Source: Ruminiclostridium sp. (GTDB lineage Bacteria > Bacillota > Clostridia > Oscillospirales > Ruminococcaceae). Taken from it: DNA of 64,000 bases. The notes under the pieces are model-generated. The model was not told the DNA's origin and did not search any database. It worked only from the letters and a program-made list of their open reading frames with translations. The position numbers were made by a program, and so were the translations under genes. Below are positions 17,606 to 27,056 of the stretch, in pieces. The stretch's first letter is position 1. Every line of letters starts with the position of its first letter. The DNA lies in contig JAFTVY010000055.1 in assembly GCA_017465545.1 (NCBI GenBank), positions 62,001 to 126,000 of the forward strand, written 5' to 3'.

Positions 17606-19723
17606 TCAGCCATTCTTTTTCTTTGCTTCGATTTCAGCGAGTGCAGCCTTTCTGGAAAGTCTGATTTTTCCCTGATTATCGATTTCAAGAACCTTTACAA
17701 TGATTTCGTCGCCAATGGAAACAACGTCTTCAACCTTTTCAACTCTTCTGTTTTCAAGCTCGGAAACGTGTACCATACCATCCTTACCGGGAGCGATTTC
17801 TACGAAAGCACCGAAGCTCATAATACGAACTACCTTGCCCTTGTAGATTGCACCAACCTCAGGAGGAGATACGATAGCCTTGATCATAGCGATGCAGTTG
17901 TTTGCCTTGTCAAGATCCTGACCGCAAACAAATACGTTACCTTCTTCATCGATGTCAATCTTAACTTCGAAGTCAGCGCAGAGCTTCTGGATAACCTTAC
18001 CACCTGTACCGATAACTTCACGGATCTTGTCAACAGGTACCTTGTAGTTGAGCATCTTGGGAGCGTACTTGTTAACAGTAGGACGAGGCTCAGGAATAGC
18101 CTTGAGCATAATTTCATCAAGAATATAGTTTCTTGCCTTGTGAGTTGTTTCGATAGCCTGACGGATAATTTCAGGAGTAAGACCGTCAATCTTGAGGTCC
18201 ATCTGGATAGCTGTGATACCATCGTGTGTACCTGCTACCTTGAAGTCCATATCGCCGAAGAAGTCTTCAACGCCCTGAATATCAATCATTGTATCCCATC
18301 TGTCGCCTTCTGTGATAAGGCCGCAGGAAATACCGGCAACGGGCTTCTTGACCGGAACACCAGCATCCATAAGAGCGAGTGTAGAACCACAGATAGAGCC
18401 CTGGGAAGTAGAACCGTTGGAAGAAAGTACTTCTGATACAAGTCTGATTGCATAGGGGAATTCTTCAACGGAAGGAATTACGGGAACAAGCGCACGTTCT
18501 GCAAGAGCACCGTGACCGATTTCACGTCTGCCGGGACCTCTGCTTGCCTTTGTTTCGCCTACTGAGTATGCAGGGAAATTGTAGTGGTGCATATAACGCT
18601 TTGTATCTTCTTCGTCAAGACCTTCAAGCTTCTGGCTATCACTTACAGGACCAAGTGTAGCGATAGTCATAACCTGTGTCTGACCTCTCGTAAAGAGACC
18701 TGAACCGTGTACTCTGGGTAAAAGACCAACTTCAGCAGCGAGAGGACGGATTTCATCCATTCTTCTGCCGTCAACACGCTTCTGCTCATCAAGTAACCAA
18801 CGTCTTACAATGAACTTCTGAAGCTTGTAGATGCATTCGTCGATCATTGCGATCTGTTCGGGATACTGTTCGTCGAATTCAGCGTGTATTTCATCCTTGA
18901 TAGGCTGTAAACGTTCTTCACGGATATTCTTGTCATCTGTGTCGAGTGCGAACTTAACCTTATCTGTATACTTATTCTGGATTGCTTCGAATAAATCGTG
19001 ATCAACGTCCATCGAGGGGAAATCAAACTTGGGCTTACCGATTTCTGCAACGATTTCCTTGATGAAAGGAATGATGGACTTGTTGATTTCTTCGTGACCT
19101 GCGGCAATTGCCTTAATCATTGTTTCATCGTCAACTTCGTTAGCGCCGGCTTCGATCATTACAACCTTCTTTTCGCTGGATGCTACAGTAAGCTGTAAGT
19201 CGGACTTCGCTCTCTGCTCTGCATCAGGCATAAGTACGATTTCGCCGTCAACGAGACCAACTGAAATACCGCCTATAGGACCGTTCCAGGGAACGTCGGA
19301 GATTGCAACAGCAATAGAGGCACCGATCATAGAAATGATTTCGGGCTGTGTATCGGGATCAACAGCAAGAACTGTCATAACGATAGCAACGTCGTTTCTC
19401 ATATCCTTGGGGAATAAGGGACGCATAGGTCTGTCTACTACACGGGAAGTGAGGATAGCCTTTTCGCTGGGTCTTCCCTCTCTCTTTAAGTAGCCACCGG
19501 GAATCTTACCTACAGCATAAAGCTTTTCTTCGTAGTCAACCGCTAAGGGGAAGAAGTCTACGCCTTCACGGGGCTTAGGGCTTGCTGTTACGTTTACCAT
19601 AACTACTGTTTCACCATAGTGTACCCAGCAAGAACCATTTGCAAGACCACATACCTTGCCTGTTTCAACCATAAGCTCTCTGCCGGCAAATGTGGTTTTG
19701 AACGTTTTGTAATTCTCGAACAT
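17606..19723 (-). CDS. pnp: Polynucleotide phosphorylase
   Basis: A 705-residue phosphorolytic 3'-5' exoribonuclease. It has two RNase PH-like domains (about 10-220 and 320-550; GRREIGHGALAERAL and the GSICGSTLALMDAGVP substrate loop are in the second), then KH (about 560-615, IREVIGTGGKVIQ) and S1 (about 625-695, GKVVRIMSFGAFVEI) RNA-binding domains. It degrades mRNA and can add tails. It follows rpsO, a classical arrangement. A long hairpin precedes the start, as expected for autoregulated pnp genes. Confidence 0.97.
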   Translation of the reverse strand: MFENYKTFKTTFAGRELMVETGKVCGLANGSCWVHYGETVVMVNVTASPKPREGVDFFPLAVDYEEKLYAVGKIPGGYLKREGRPSEKAILTSRVVDRPMRPLFPKDMRNDVAIVMTVLAVDPDTQPEIISMIGASIAVAISDVPWNGPIGGISVGLVDGEIVLMPDAEQRAKSDLQLTVASSEKKVVMIEAGANEVDDETMIKAIAAGHEEINKSIIPFIKEIVAEIGKPKFDFPSMDVDHDLFEAIQNKYTDKVKFALDTDDKNIREERLQPIKDEIHAEFDEQYPEQIAMIDECIYKLQKFIVRRWLLDEQKRVDGRRMDEIRPLAAEVGLLPRVHGSGLFTRGQTQVMTIATLGPVSDSQKLEGLDEEDTKRYMHHYNFPAYSVGETKASRGPGRREIGHGALAERALVPVIPSVEEFPYAIRLVSEVLSSNGSTSQGSICGSTLALMDAGVPVKKPVAGISCGLITEGDRWDTMIDIQGVEDFFGDMDFKVAGTHDGITAIQMDLKIDGLTPEIIRQAIETTHKARNYILDEIMLKAIPEPRPTVNKYAPKMLNYKVPVDKIREVIGTGGKVIQKLCADFEVKIDIDEEGNVFVCGQDLDKANNCIAMIKAIVSPPEVGAIYKGKVVRIMSFGAFVEIAPGKDGMVHVSELENRRVEKVEDVVSIGDEIIVKVLEIDNQGKIRLSRKAALAEIEAKKKNG

Positions 19724-19753
19724 TTTATGTTCCTCCTTGTTTTTATCTTAGAG

Positions 19754-19821
19754 AAACAGCTTTAGCAATAAGCTCAATAATGCATAAGGCATCACTCAGC
19801 TTAATGCTAAATGTCCTGTTT
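19754..19821 (-). promoter_or_regulatory. Long hairpin in the pnp leader
   Basis: A hairpin of roughly 30 bp closes with AAACAG/CTGTTT (19821-19816 and 19759-19754) and continues through TTTAGCA/TGCTAAA and an AAGCT/AGCTT segment up to a TGC-ATAAG-GCA tip. It sits 31 nt upstream of the pnp start. Long leader stems that are processed and then bound by PNPase underlie autoregulation in enterobacteria; a similar role here is inferred from position. Confidence 0.6.
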
Positions 19822-19865
19822 CCCATAATTTCCGATAGTTTTTACAGCTCTTTAAATAAGGGTTA

Positions 19866-19894
19866 AAGGGCAGAACAATAAATGCTCTACCCTT
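19866..19894 (-). terminator. Terminator-like hairpin after rpsO
   Basis: A 12-bp stem, AAGGGTAGAGCA with TGTTCTGCCCTT on the minus strand (with G-U pairs), lies 10 nt after the rpsO stop. The sequence after it (TAACCCTTATTT) is only weakly T-rich, so it probably gives partial termination or a processed 3' end between rpsO and pnp. Confidence 0.5.
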
Positions 19895-19903
19895 CTTAAT
19901 CTC

Positions 19904-20170
19904 TTACTTACGAATACCGAGCTTTGCAATGATTGCACGGTAACGTTCAATGTCCTTCTTCATAAGGTAGTTTAACAGATTACGTCTGTGACCAACCATC
20001 TTTAAAAGACCTCTACGTGAGTGGTGGTCCTTCTTGTGTGTCTTGAGATGTTCTGTTAAATCGTTGATTCTCTTTGTGAGAATAGCAATCTGAACCTCAG
20101 GAGAACCTGTGTCGTTTTCGTGTGTACGGTTAGCTTCGATAACCGCTGTCTTTTCTTCCTTTAAAAGCAT
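19904..20170 (-). CDS. rpsO: 30S ribosomal protein S15
   Basis: An 88-residue S15 of standard length, with the conserved [28 protein letters not shown] and RRNLLNYL segments that bind the three-way junction of 16S rRNA h20-h22. S15 is a primary assembly protein of the 30S platform. It has its own promoter and a structured leader of about 120 nt, and is followed by pnp. Confidence 0.98.
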   Translation of the reverse strand: MLLKEEKTAVIEANRTHENDTGSPEVQIAILTKRINDLTEHLKTHKKDHHSRRGLLKMVGHRRNLLNYLMKKDIERYRAIIAKLGIRK

Positions 20171-20288
20171 AATTACACCTCTTGAATTTATTTGCAGTAG
20201 TCATAGCGAAGGGTAACGGTGTTTCTCATTAAGAGCATCAGCCACAGCGCCAAGATTCTGCATTATTATTTTGTGTGCAAAGCACAAC
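20171..20288 (-). promoter_or_regulatory. Candidate S15 autoregulatory leader
   Basis: The leader between the rpsO promoter and start contains a small hairpin (TGTGC/GCACA) and a region closed by TGCAG/CTGCA, within which GTG/CAC and CTC/GAG short stems can form a branched structure. Autoregulation by S15 binding to a 16S-mimicking leader is widespread in bacteria. Assignment here rests on position and branching only. Confidence 0.4.
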
Positions 20289-20294
20289 AATAGT

Positions 20295-20323
20295 ATTATA
20301 ACACATTGCTTACGGTTTGTAAA
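20295..20323 (-). promoter_or_regulatory. Promoter for rpsO
   Basis: On the minus strand TTTACA (20318-20323), a 17-nt spacer, then TATAAT (20295-20300). Confidence 0.7.
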
Positions 20324-20420
20324 GTGTTTTTTCGTTTTTTCGAAGAAAAAATTTTAAAACAGCAATATATTAAGGCTATTTTGAAATCTTGTTCACGTTT
20401 TGCTCAAACGAGAACAGTTG

Positions 20421-21686
20421 TCAGCTGGTTTTTTTCTTTCTTTTTTTGCCCTCTTCACGGATTATTTCAGGCAATTTACCTTCCCTGATGCAGTCTGCAT
20501 CAAGAATAACCTTTGTGATAGTCTCGTCAGCGGGTGCATCAAACATAACGTCGGATAATGCCTCTTCTACCACTGTTCTGAGACCTCTTGCGCCCGTTTT
20601 TCTCTCAACGGTTTTCTTTGCAATCTCTTTAAGAGCTTCATCGGTTACCTCAAGCTCTATTCCGTCAAGACTGAACAGATATTTGTACTGCTTTATTATA
20701 GCGTTCTTGGGTTCTACAAGAATCTTGACAAGAGCATCCTCATCGAGATCGTCAAGAACCGTTATAACCGGAAGTCTGCCTACAAGCTCAGGAATAATAC
20801 CGAATTTTACTAAATCCTCAGGCTCAATCTTTTTCAGAGCTTCGTTGAGGCTCTTATCCTTCTTGCCCTTTACGTCTGCGCCAAAACCCAGAGCTGAGGA
20901 GCTTGTACGGGAAAGAATCGTCTTATCGATTCCCTCAAACGCACCGCCGCAGATAAACAGAATATTCTTTGTGTTTATCTGAATAAATTCCTGATTAGGA
21001 TGCTTTCTTCCGCCCTGAGGAGGAACGTTTGATACCGTGCCTTCGATAATCTTCAGAAGCGCCTGCTGAACGCCTTCACCGCTTACGTCTCGTGTTATGG
21101 AGGTATTTTCGGATTTTCTTGTTATCTTATCAATTTCGTCAATATAGATAATTCCGTGCTCAGCCGCTTCAATATCATAATCAGCCGCCTGAATAAGTCT
21201 TAAAAGAACGTTTTCTACGTCTTCGCCTACGTAACCTGCTTGTGTAAGTGTTGTGGCGTCTGCGATAGCAAAAGGAACCTTAAGAATTTTTGCAAGCGTC
21301 TGTGCTATCATAGTCTTACCTACACCGGTAGGTCCGAGTAACAGTACGTTGCTCTTCTGAAGCTCTATCTCGTTATCCTCGGTTTCATCACCCATAAAGT
21401 TTCTCTTATAGTGATTATACACGGCTACACAGATAGTCTTTTTCGCCTTTTCCTGGCCTATTACGTACTTATCAAGCACAGCCTTGAGCTCAGCAGGTCT
21501 GATAAGCTCAAAGTCGTTTTCGTCCTGCTTTCCACGCTTTTTGCCACTCTTTTTAAGGCTTTTATCACGTTCAACAAGCATATCGTAGGTGGCTATAATA
21601 CATTCATCGCAGATACAAGCATCAGGAGAACATATAAGTCCGTTTACCTGGTCTTCCGTCTTGTTGCAAAAGCTACATCTTCTCAT
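20421..21686 (-). CDS. clpX: ATP-dependent Clp protease ATPase subunit ClpX
   Basis: A 421-residue AAA+ unfoldase. It has an N-terminal zinc-binding domain (CSFC near residue 4, then CICDEC near 23), Walker A GPTGVGKT (about 116), Walker [10 protein letters not shown], the pore loop with GYVGED and an IGF-type ClpP-binding loop in the FIICG/LSR region not fully resolved by eye. It delivers substrates to ClpP. Encoded 27 nt after clpP, following tig: the classical tig-clpP-clpX order. Confidence 0.97.
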   Translation of the reverse strand: MRRCSFCNKTEDQVNGLICSPDACICDECIIATYDMLVERDKSLKKSGKKRGKQDENDFELIRPAELKAVLDKYVIGQEKAKKTICVAVYNHYKRNFMGDETEDNEIELQKSNVLLLGPTGVGKTMIAQTLAKILKVPFAIADATTLTQAGYVGEDVENVLLRLIQAADYDIEAAEHGIIYIDEIDKITRKSENTSITRDVSGEGVQQALLKIIEGTVSNVPPQGGRKHPNQEFIQINTKNILFICGGAFEGIDKTILSRTSSSALGFGADVKGKKDKSLNEALKKIEPEDLVKFGIIPELVGRLPVITVLDDLDEDALVKILVEPKNAIIKQYKYLFSLDGIELEVTDEALKEIAKKTVERKTGARGLRTVVEEALSDVMFDAPADETITKVILDADCIREGKLPEIIREEGKKRKKKTS

Positions 21687-21713
21687 TTAAGTCGAATTTT
21701 CCTTTCAAGTGCT

Positions 21714-22301
21714 TTATCTCTTTGCTATAACCTTATCAACAAGACCGTATTCACAAGCCTCGTTTGCTGAAAGATAATTATCTCTTTCGCAATCTCTGTG
21801 AAGCTCTTCATACGTCTTTCCGCAATTTTCAGCCATAATTTCTTCGAGTCTTTTTCTGGTAAGCTCAAGATTTCTTGCATGAATTGTAATATCCGTCTGC
21901 TGACCGCTGAGTCCGCCGCCGATAAGAGGCTGGTGAATCATAACCTGAGAATTGGGCAGGCAGAATCTCTTACCCTTAGCGCCGCTTGAAAGCAGGAAAG
22001 CACCCATAGAAGCAGCCATACCTATGCATATTGTTGAAACGTCGCACTTGATATAGTTCATTGTATCATAAATAGCCATACCTGCTGTTATAGATCCGCC
22101 GGGGCTGTTTATATAAAGAGATATATCCTTATCGGGATCCTGGCTCTCTAAAAAAAGAAGCTGTGCAACAACAAGTCCGGCTGTTACGTTATTGATTTCC
22201 TCGTTAAGCATAATAATTCTGTCGTTTAATAAACGGGAAAAAATATCATAGGCTCTTTCGCCTCTGCCTGTCTGTTCAATGACGGTTGGTACTAAGCTCA
22301 T
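21714..22301 (-). CDS. clpP: ATP-dependent Clp protease proteolytic subunit ClpP
   Basis: A 195-residue serine protease. Catalytic Ser98 is in GMAASMGA and His123 in MIHQP; the Asp is in the CERDNYLSA segment near residue 172. It assembles into a tetradecamer and partners with ClpX just downstream. Standard length and no signs of an inactive paralog. Confidence 0.97.
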   Translation of the reverse strand: MSLVPTVIEQTGRGERAYDIFSRLLNDRIIMLNEEINNVTAGLVVAQLLFLESQDPDKDISLYINSPGGSITAGMAIYDTMNYIKCDVSTICIGMAASMGAFLLSSGAKGKRFCLPNSQVMIHQPLIGGGLSGQQTDITIHARNLELTRKRLEEIMAENCGKTYEELHRDCERDNYLSANEACEYGLVDKVIAKR

Positions 22302-22389
22302 AATCGTATTCCTTTCTTTAAATATGTCTGAATCTTTTTGACATAAAGTTACTAAAAGGGAGTTTTTTCTCCATTATCCTAAAATCAAC

Positions 22390-22425
22390 CAAGAGCTTTC
22401 CATTAGAATATAAGGAAAGCTCTTG
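22390..22425. terminator. 12-bp hairpin between tig and clpP
   Basis: CAAGAGCTTTCC pairs perfectly with GGAAAGCTCTTG across a 12-nt loop. Downstream on the minus strand is GTTGATTTTAGG, so it is a weak terminator at best. It may separate tig expression from clpP-clpX, or protect the tig mRNA 3' end. Confidence 0.5.
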
Positions 22426-22439
22426 TTATTCTTAATAAA

Positions 22440-23729
22440 TTATTCTGTAGCTTCTGTTACTTCAGCTGTTTCACGAACAAGATCGAATGCCTTTTCAACC
22501 TTGAGGTCTTCAGCAAGCGCTTCAGCGGAAACTACGCTCTTAACCTTTTCGATATCCATCTTATAGGTTTCAGCCATTTCCTTGTATTCGTTCTCAATAT
22601 CTTCGTCTGTAACAGTGATATTTTCAAGCTCAGCAATCTTTTCAAGAGCAAGTCTTAACTTAACCTGCTTTTCAGCGGGCTCCTTGAAGTTTTCCTTGAA
22701 CTGCTCAATTGTTGTATTTGTAAACTTGAGGTAATCCTGAACTGTGATACCCTGGTATCTGTTTCTGTATTCCCAGTCACGGATAAGGTCATCTACACGA
22801 TTGTTGATCATAGCCTCAGGAACTTCAGCCTGCATCTTTTCGATAACCATTTCTGTAAGATCGGCATCAAGCTTAGCCTTAGCTTCGTCATCAGCTCTTG
22901 CCTGAAGCTTCGCTCTGATGTCAGCCTTGTATTCATCAAGTGTATCAAAGCCGTTATCCTTAGCGAATTCATCATCGAGCTCCGCATATTCCTTACCCTT
23001 GATTTCGTGAATCTTGCACTTGAATACAGCGGGCTTGCCTGCTAAGTTTTCAGCGTTGTAATCTTCAGGGAAAGTTACGTTAACGTCAAAGTCTTCGCCG
23101 ATATTGTGACCAACCATTGCATCTTCAAAACCGGGGATGAAGTGACCGCTACCGATTTCAAGGGAGAAGTTTTCTGCCTTGCCGCCTTCAAATGCTTCGC
23201 CGTCAACAAAACCTTCAAAATCGAATACTGCTGTATCACCCTTTTCAAGTGCTCTGTCTGTAACGTCGATAATTCTTGCATTTCTTTCACGAACACGCTG
23301 AATTTCTGCATCGATTTCTTCATCAGCAACAGTCTTGACAGTCTTTGTTACCTTTAATCCCTTATAATCAGCGATTTCAACTTCAGGCTTTACTGTAAAA
23401 GTAGCCTTGAAGCTTACACCGTTTTCCTTGCTCACTTCTGTTACTTCGATATTGGGCATATCTACAACATCAAGCTTTAATTCTTCGATAACGTCAGAAA
23501 CTGCCTTCTGATACATGCCATTTACTGCATCTTCATAGAATACGCCTTCACCGTACTGAGTTTCAATCATCTTACGGGGTGCCTTACCCTTTCTGAAGCC
23601 AGGGATAGAGATGTTCTTCTTCTGCTTTAAGTATGCTGCCTGAACGGCTGCTTCGAATTCTTCAGCGGATGCCTTGAATTCAACCTCTACTGTATTAGTA
23701 GCTGTCTTGTTGTTTGAAATGATTTCCAT
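22440..23729 (-). CDS. tig: Trigger factor, ribosome-associated chaperone
   Basis: A 429-residue trigger factor. The ribosome-binding tail has PGFRKGKAPRKMIE (about residues 43-56, containing the GFRxGxxP signature). A central FKBP-type peptidyl-prolyl isomerase domain spans about 150-245 (GDTAVFDFEGFVDG), followed by the long C-terminal helical arms. It shields nascent chains at the exit tunnel. GGAGG precedes the ATG. Confidence 0.96.
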   Translation of the reverse strand: MEIISNNKTATNTVEVEFKASAEEFEAAVQAAYLKQKKNISIPGFRKGKAPRKMIETQYGEGVFYEDAVNGMYQKAVSDVIEELKLDVVDMPNIEVTEVSKENGVSFKATFTVKPEVEIADYKGLKVTKTVKTVADEEIDAEIQRVRERNARIIDVTDRALEKGDTAVFDFEGFVDGEAFEGGKAENFSLEIGSGHFIPGFEDAMVGHNIGEDFDVNVTFPEDYNAENLAGKPAVFKCKIHEIKGKEYAELDDEFAKDNGFDTLDEYKADIRAKLQARADDEAKAKLDADLTEMVIEKMQAEVPEAMINNRVDDLIRDWEYRNRYQGITVQDYLKFTNTTIEQFKENFKEPAEKQVKLRLALEKIAELENITVTDEDIENEYKEMAETYKMDIEKVKSVVSAEALAEDLKVEKAFDLVRETAEVTEATE

Positions 23730-23791
23730 TGAAACGTTCCTCCATTTTCACAGTCGCTTTGGCTTCTGTGTTATTATTGTATTTTGTATTT

Positions 23792-24487
23792 TTATTCCTG
23801 CACAAGTACAGGTGTAAATTTGACGTAATCTGCCGATACCATACGGAATTCAGTGCCTTCGTATTCTCCCTGAAATGCCTTAGGGAAGCACCAGCCACCG
23901 TGAACGTGTCCGTAAAAGCATCGTTTTATATCGTACTTTTTCAGTACTTCGAGAATATAATAATTCTTCTCGCCGCCATAAATTGGCGGATAGTGAATAA
24001 ACACAACGGGTTCAAAACCGGTCTCTACAGCCTTTTTTATCGAAGTCTCAAGTCTTGATGCCTCTCTTGAAAGAAGCTTTGCATCCTGAGGCTCACCGTC
24101 GTCGTTTATCCAGCCACGTGTACCGCAGATTGCGATATCACCTGCCACGTACGTATCGTTATGAAGAATGGTTATATTATCAAAGCCATTCTGTTGTAAA
24201 AAATTGCTCATCTTCGAATTGGTAGTCCACCAATAATCGTGATTGCCTTTTAATATAACCTTACGTCCCTTCAGCTGCTGACTTACGAATCTGAAATCCG
24301 GCATTGCCTGTTCGAGACTCATTGCCCAGCATAAGTCACCGGGTATAACCACCACGTCTTCATCTGAAACAAGACTGTTCCAGTTTTCCTCGATACGGTT
24401 CGTGTAATTATCCCAGCCGCCGAAAATATCCATAGGTTTATTCACCCCGAAAGGCAGGTGCAAATCACCCATTGCGAATACTCTCAC
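23792..24487 (-). CDS. Calcineurin-like metallophosphoesterase
   Basis: A 231-residue protein with all metallophosphoesterase motifs: GDLHLPFG (residues 7-14), PGDLCWAMS (about 49), KGNHDYWW (about 80), HYPPIYGG and GHVHGG. Related Firmicutes proteins are annotated as predicted phosphohydrolases without an established substrate. It lies between thrC (upstream on the same strand, 18 nt) and tig, and could be co-transcribed with thrC. Confidence 0.88.
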   Translation of the reverse strand: MRVFAMGDLHLPFGVNKPMDIFGGWDNYTNRIEENWNSLVSDEDVVVIPGDLCWAMSLEQAMPDFRFVSQQLKGRKVILKGNHDYWWTTNSKMSNFLQQNGFDNITILHNDTYVAGDIAICGTRGWINDDGEPQDAKLLSREASRLETSIKKAVETGFEPVVFIHYPPIYGGEKNYYILEVLKKYDIKRCFYGHVHGGWCFPKAFQGEYEGTEFRMVSADYVKFTPVLVQE

Positions 24488-24505
24488 ACGAAAACTCCTT
24501 ATTTT

Positions 24506-25999
24506 TTACTTGTTGATAAAATCTATTACCACCTTGGACATATCCTTGGCATCGACTGAACCCGTGAAGCGGATTGCCTTATCCTTGGTATCGGAGAGAG
24601 CCTTAGGACAAGTTGTGCCTGTGAGCTTTTCAAGCTTACCGATAAGCTCAAACTCATCGATATCTGCTGTGTCTCCGCCCAGCGCCTCATATACGGCGTA
24701 TCCGAACTTGTAGGGATTTGCAGTTGAAGCGATAAGTGTCTTTGCTGTATCGCCGGTAGCCTTCTTATAGTCCTCATAAACCTTATATGCTACTGCTGTA
24801 TGTGTATCCATAAGATAGCTGTATTCGTCGAATACCTTCTTTATAGTATCCTTTGTCTGCTTATCATCACAACAACCTGCATAGAATAAGTCCTTTAATG
24901 CAGACTTTACGTCATCATTTACTTCGTACTTACCTTCTGATTTCAGCTTGCCGAACCATTCATTGATAAGTCCGTCATTTTCACCTGTGAGATGATAAAG
25001 AAGTCTTTCAAGGTTACTTGAAATAAGAATATCCATTGAAGGAGAAACAGTTGTATAGAAGGGTCTGTTTCTATCGTAGATACCTGTGTTTATAAAATCG
25101 GTAAGTATATTATTGGCATTTGACGCACAGATAAGCTTGCCTATGGGAATACCCATCTGCTTTGCATAGAATGCGGCAAGAATATTACCGAAATTACCTG
25201 TAGGAACGACTACGTTGAGCTTGTCACCGAAATTCAGCTCACCATCCTTTAAAAGCTGTACGTAGGATGAAACGTAGTAGATAATCTGAGGAGCGAGTCT
25301 GCCCCAGTTTATAGAATTTGCACTTGAAAATACTGTATTTGCCTTTTCAAGCTCTGCAATCATATTTTCATCTGTAAATATCGCCTTTACACCATTCTGG
25401 CAATCATCAAAGTTACCAACAACGGCACATACGTTTACGTTATTACCTTCCTGAGTTGTCATCTGACGCTTCTGCATTACGCTTACGCCGTCCTCAGGAT
25501 AGAATACTGTAATGGAGGTTCCCTCTACGTCCTTGAAGCCTTCAAGAGCAGCCTTACCTGTATCACCGCTTGTAGCAACAAGTATAGATATCTTCTTATC
25601 ACTTATCGTCTTCTTCGCGGAGCAAGTAAGAAGATAAGGTAAAATCTGAAGAGCCATATCCTTGAATGCACAAGTAGGTCCATGCCAGAGCTCAAGAATA
25701 TACGTACCGGTTAAAAGATGTGAGATTTCTGCTATATTTTCTGTAGCAAAATTCTTATCGCTATAAGCGCTGTTTACGCAGTGGCGAATTTCATCATCCG
25801 TAAAATCCGTAAGGAAAAGCTTGAAAACCTCATATGCTCTTTCAGCATATGACATTTCGCACATTGCCTTTATCTGTTCTTCTGTGAACTTAGGTAAATT
25901 TTCAGGTACAAATAAACCGCCTTCAGAGGAAAGTCCCTGAGAAATTGCCTTTGCACTTGTTACGTTTACGCTTACGTCACGTGTACTTCTGTAATTCAT
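24506..25999 (-). CDS. thrC: Threonine synthase
   Basis: A 497-residue PLP enzyme that converts O-phosphohomoserine to threonine. The PLP lysine is in GPTCAFKDMALQ (about residue 112), the phosphate-binding loop is VPTGNFGN, and ATSGDTGKAA is the conserved Ser/Thr-rich stretch. Length and the N-terminal YRSTRD motif place it in the long class of bacterial threonine synthases. It follows yraN closely (18 nt). No attenuator was seen in the short gap. Confidence 0.95.
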   Translation of the reverse strand: MNYRSTRDVSVNVTSAKAISQGLSSEGGLFVPENLPKFTEEQIKAMCEMSYAERAYEVFKLFLTDFTDDEIRHCVNSAYSDKNFATENIAEISHLLTGTYILELWHGPTCAFKDMALQILPYLLTCSAKKTISDKKISILVATSGDTGKAALEGFKDVEGTSITVFYPEDGVSVMQKRQMTTQEGNNVNVCAVVGNFDDCQNGVKAIFTDENMIAELEKANTVFSSANSINWGRLAPQIIYYVSSYVQLLKDGELNFGDKLNVVVPTGNFGNILAAFYAKQMGIPIGKLICASNANNILTDFINTGIYDRNRPFYTTVSPSMDILISSNLERLLYHLTGENDGLINEWFGKLKSEGKYEVNDDVKSALKDLFYAGCCDDKQTKDTIKKVFDEYSYLMDTHTAVAYKVYEDYKKATGDTAKTLIASTANPYKFGYAVYEALGGDTADIDEFELIGKLEKLTGTTCPKALSDTKDKAIRFTGSVDAKDMSKVVIDFINK

Positions 26000-26017
26000 A
26001 ACAAACTTCCTTTTGTT

Positions 26018-26416
26018 TTAAAATTGCGTCTCATAACCTGTGGTATCAAACGCATCTTCGTAATAATCAAACGCTATAACGTAAGGCTTTTCGGTGTTTG
26101 CCACCGTAACTTCCGCTATATCGTATCTCGGCTGATATTCCAGCCCGTATTCATATAAATAGCAATCTGCGGTTGCTATTATTTTACCTTTTTTCTTGTA
26201 ATCGACTGCCTCTACGCCTCTGACCAGACTTCGGTATTTACGTGTCTTTACCTCTACAAAGGCTATAAATCCATCTTTTACAGCTATTATATCAATCTCA
26301 CCGCAACGCTTACGATAATTCCTCGCAACGATCCTGTATCCGTTTTTTTCAAGATACTGCGCTGTGTAGTCCTCACCGAGCTTGCCCTTGCGGGACTTAT
26401 CGTTCTCAACCGCCAT
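26018..26416 (-). CDS. yraN: UPF0102 family putative endonuclease-like protein YraN
   Basis: A protein of about 132 residues with the YraN signature: KGKLGEDYTAQYLEKNGY, NYRKRCGEIDIIA and FVEVKTRK, a restriction-endonuclease-like core (GEIDIIA...EVK). Biochemical role unknown in most species. The start at 26416 (MAVEND) is preferred to an ATG 24 nt upstream because AAAGGA lies ahead of it; spacing is somewhat long at 11 nt. It overlaps the end of rnhB, the common neighbour of this family. Confidence 0.85.
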   Translation of the reverse strand: MAVENDKSRKGKLGEDYTAQYLEKNGYRIVARNYRKRCGEIDIIAVKDGFIAFVEVKTRKYRSLVRGVEAVDYKKKGKIIATADCYLYEYGLEYQPRYDIAEVTVANTEKPYVIAFDYYEDAFDTTGYETQF

Positions 26417-27056
26417 TTTGCGCTTTTTCCTTTGCGGCATAGTATTTTTTCAGAAAACTCTTTCTATGTACCTCAGAAGCATCGTATTCGTCAAGCATCT
26501 GATAATGGAGCTTTGTACCATATCCCTTGTGCTTTTCAAACTGATACTGAGGATATTTAAGAGCAATATCCTTCATATACCTGTCTCTGGCAACCTTGGC
26601 AAGAATCGATGCCGCCGCTATAGATGCGCTGGTAGCGTCACCTTTTACAACAGTATCCGTCTCAACCGAAAGCTCAGGAGCTTTGTTGCCGTCAACCAGC
26701 ACCATATCAGGCTTTACAGATAGCCCTTCAAACGCTCTTGTCATTGCAAGCATCGTAGCCTCAAGAATATTAAGAGTATCTATTTCCTCAACGGATGCAG
26801 TAGCTATACAGTAGCTGACAGCCTTCTCTGTAATCTCATCGAAGAGCTGTTCCCTTTTCTTTTCGGAAAGCTTTTTGCTGTCATCAAGCCCGTCAAACTC
26901 CACGCCTTCAGGGAGGATAACAGCCGCCGCATAGACGTCACCTGCAAGAGGACCTCTTCCCGCTTCGTCTATTCCGCAGATTGTTCCTACTTCTTTTCTG
27001 ATGATACTGTCAAACCTGTATAATTCACTCAGGTTTTTCAAGTGAGATTTTACCAA
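26406..27056 (-). CDS. rnhB: Ribonuclease HII
   Basis: An RNase HII that cleaves RNA in RNA-DNA hybrids and starts removal of single ribonucleotides in DNA. The catalytic site GIDEAGRGPLAGDV supplies Asp and Glu, and SKKLSEKKRE and VDGNKAPEL follow. The start is uncertain: a TTG at 27056 has AGGAG 8 nt upstream and gives 216 residues, while in-frame starts up to 27098 would overlap rbgA more. It overlaps rbgA by about 32 nt and yraN by 11 nt, indicating tight coupling. Confidence 0.93.
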   Translation of the reverse strand: MVKSHLKNLSELYRFDSIIRKEVGTICGIDEAGRGPLAGDVYAAAVILPEGVEFDGLDDSKKLSEKKREQLFDEITEKAVSYCIATASVEEIDTLNILEATMLAMTRAFEGLSVKPDMVLVDGNKAPELSVETDTVVKGDATSASIAAASILAKVARDRYMKDIALKYPQYQFEKHKGYGTKLHYQMLDEYDASEVHRKSFLKKYYAAKEKAQNGG

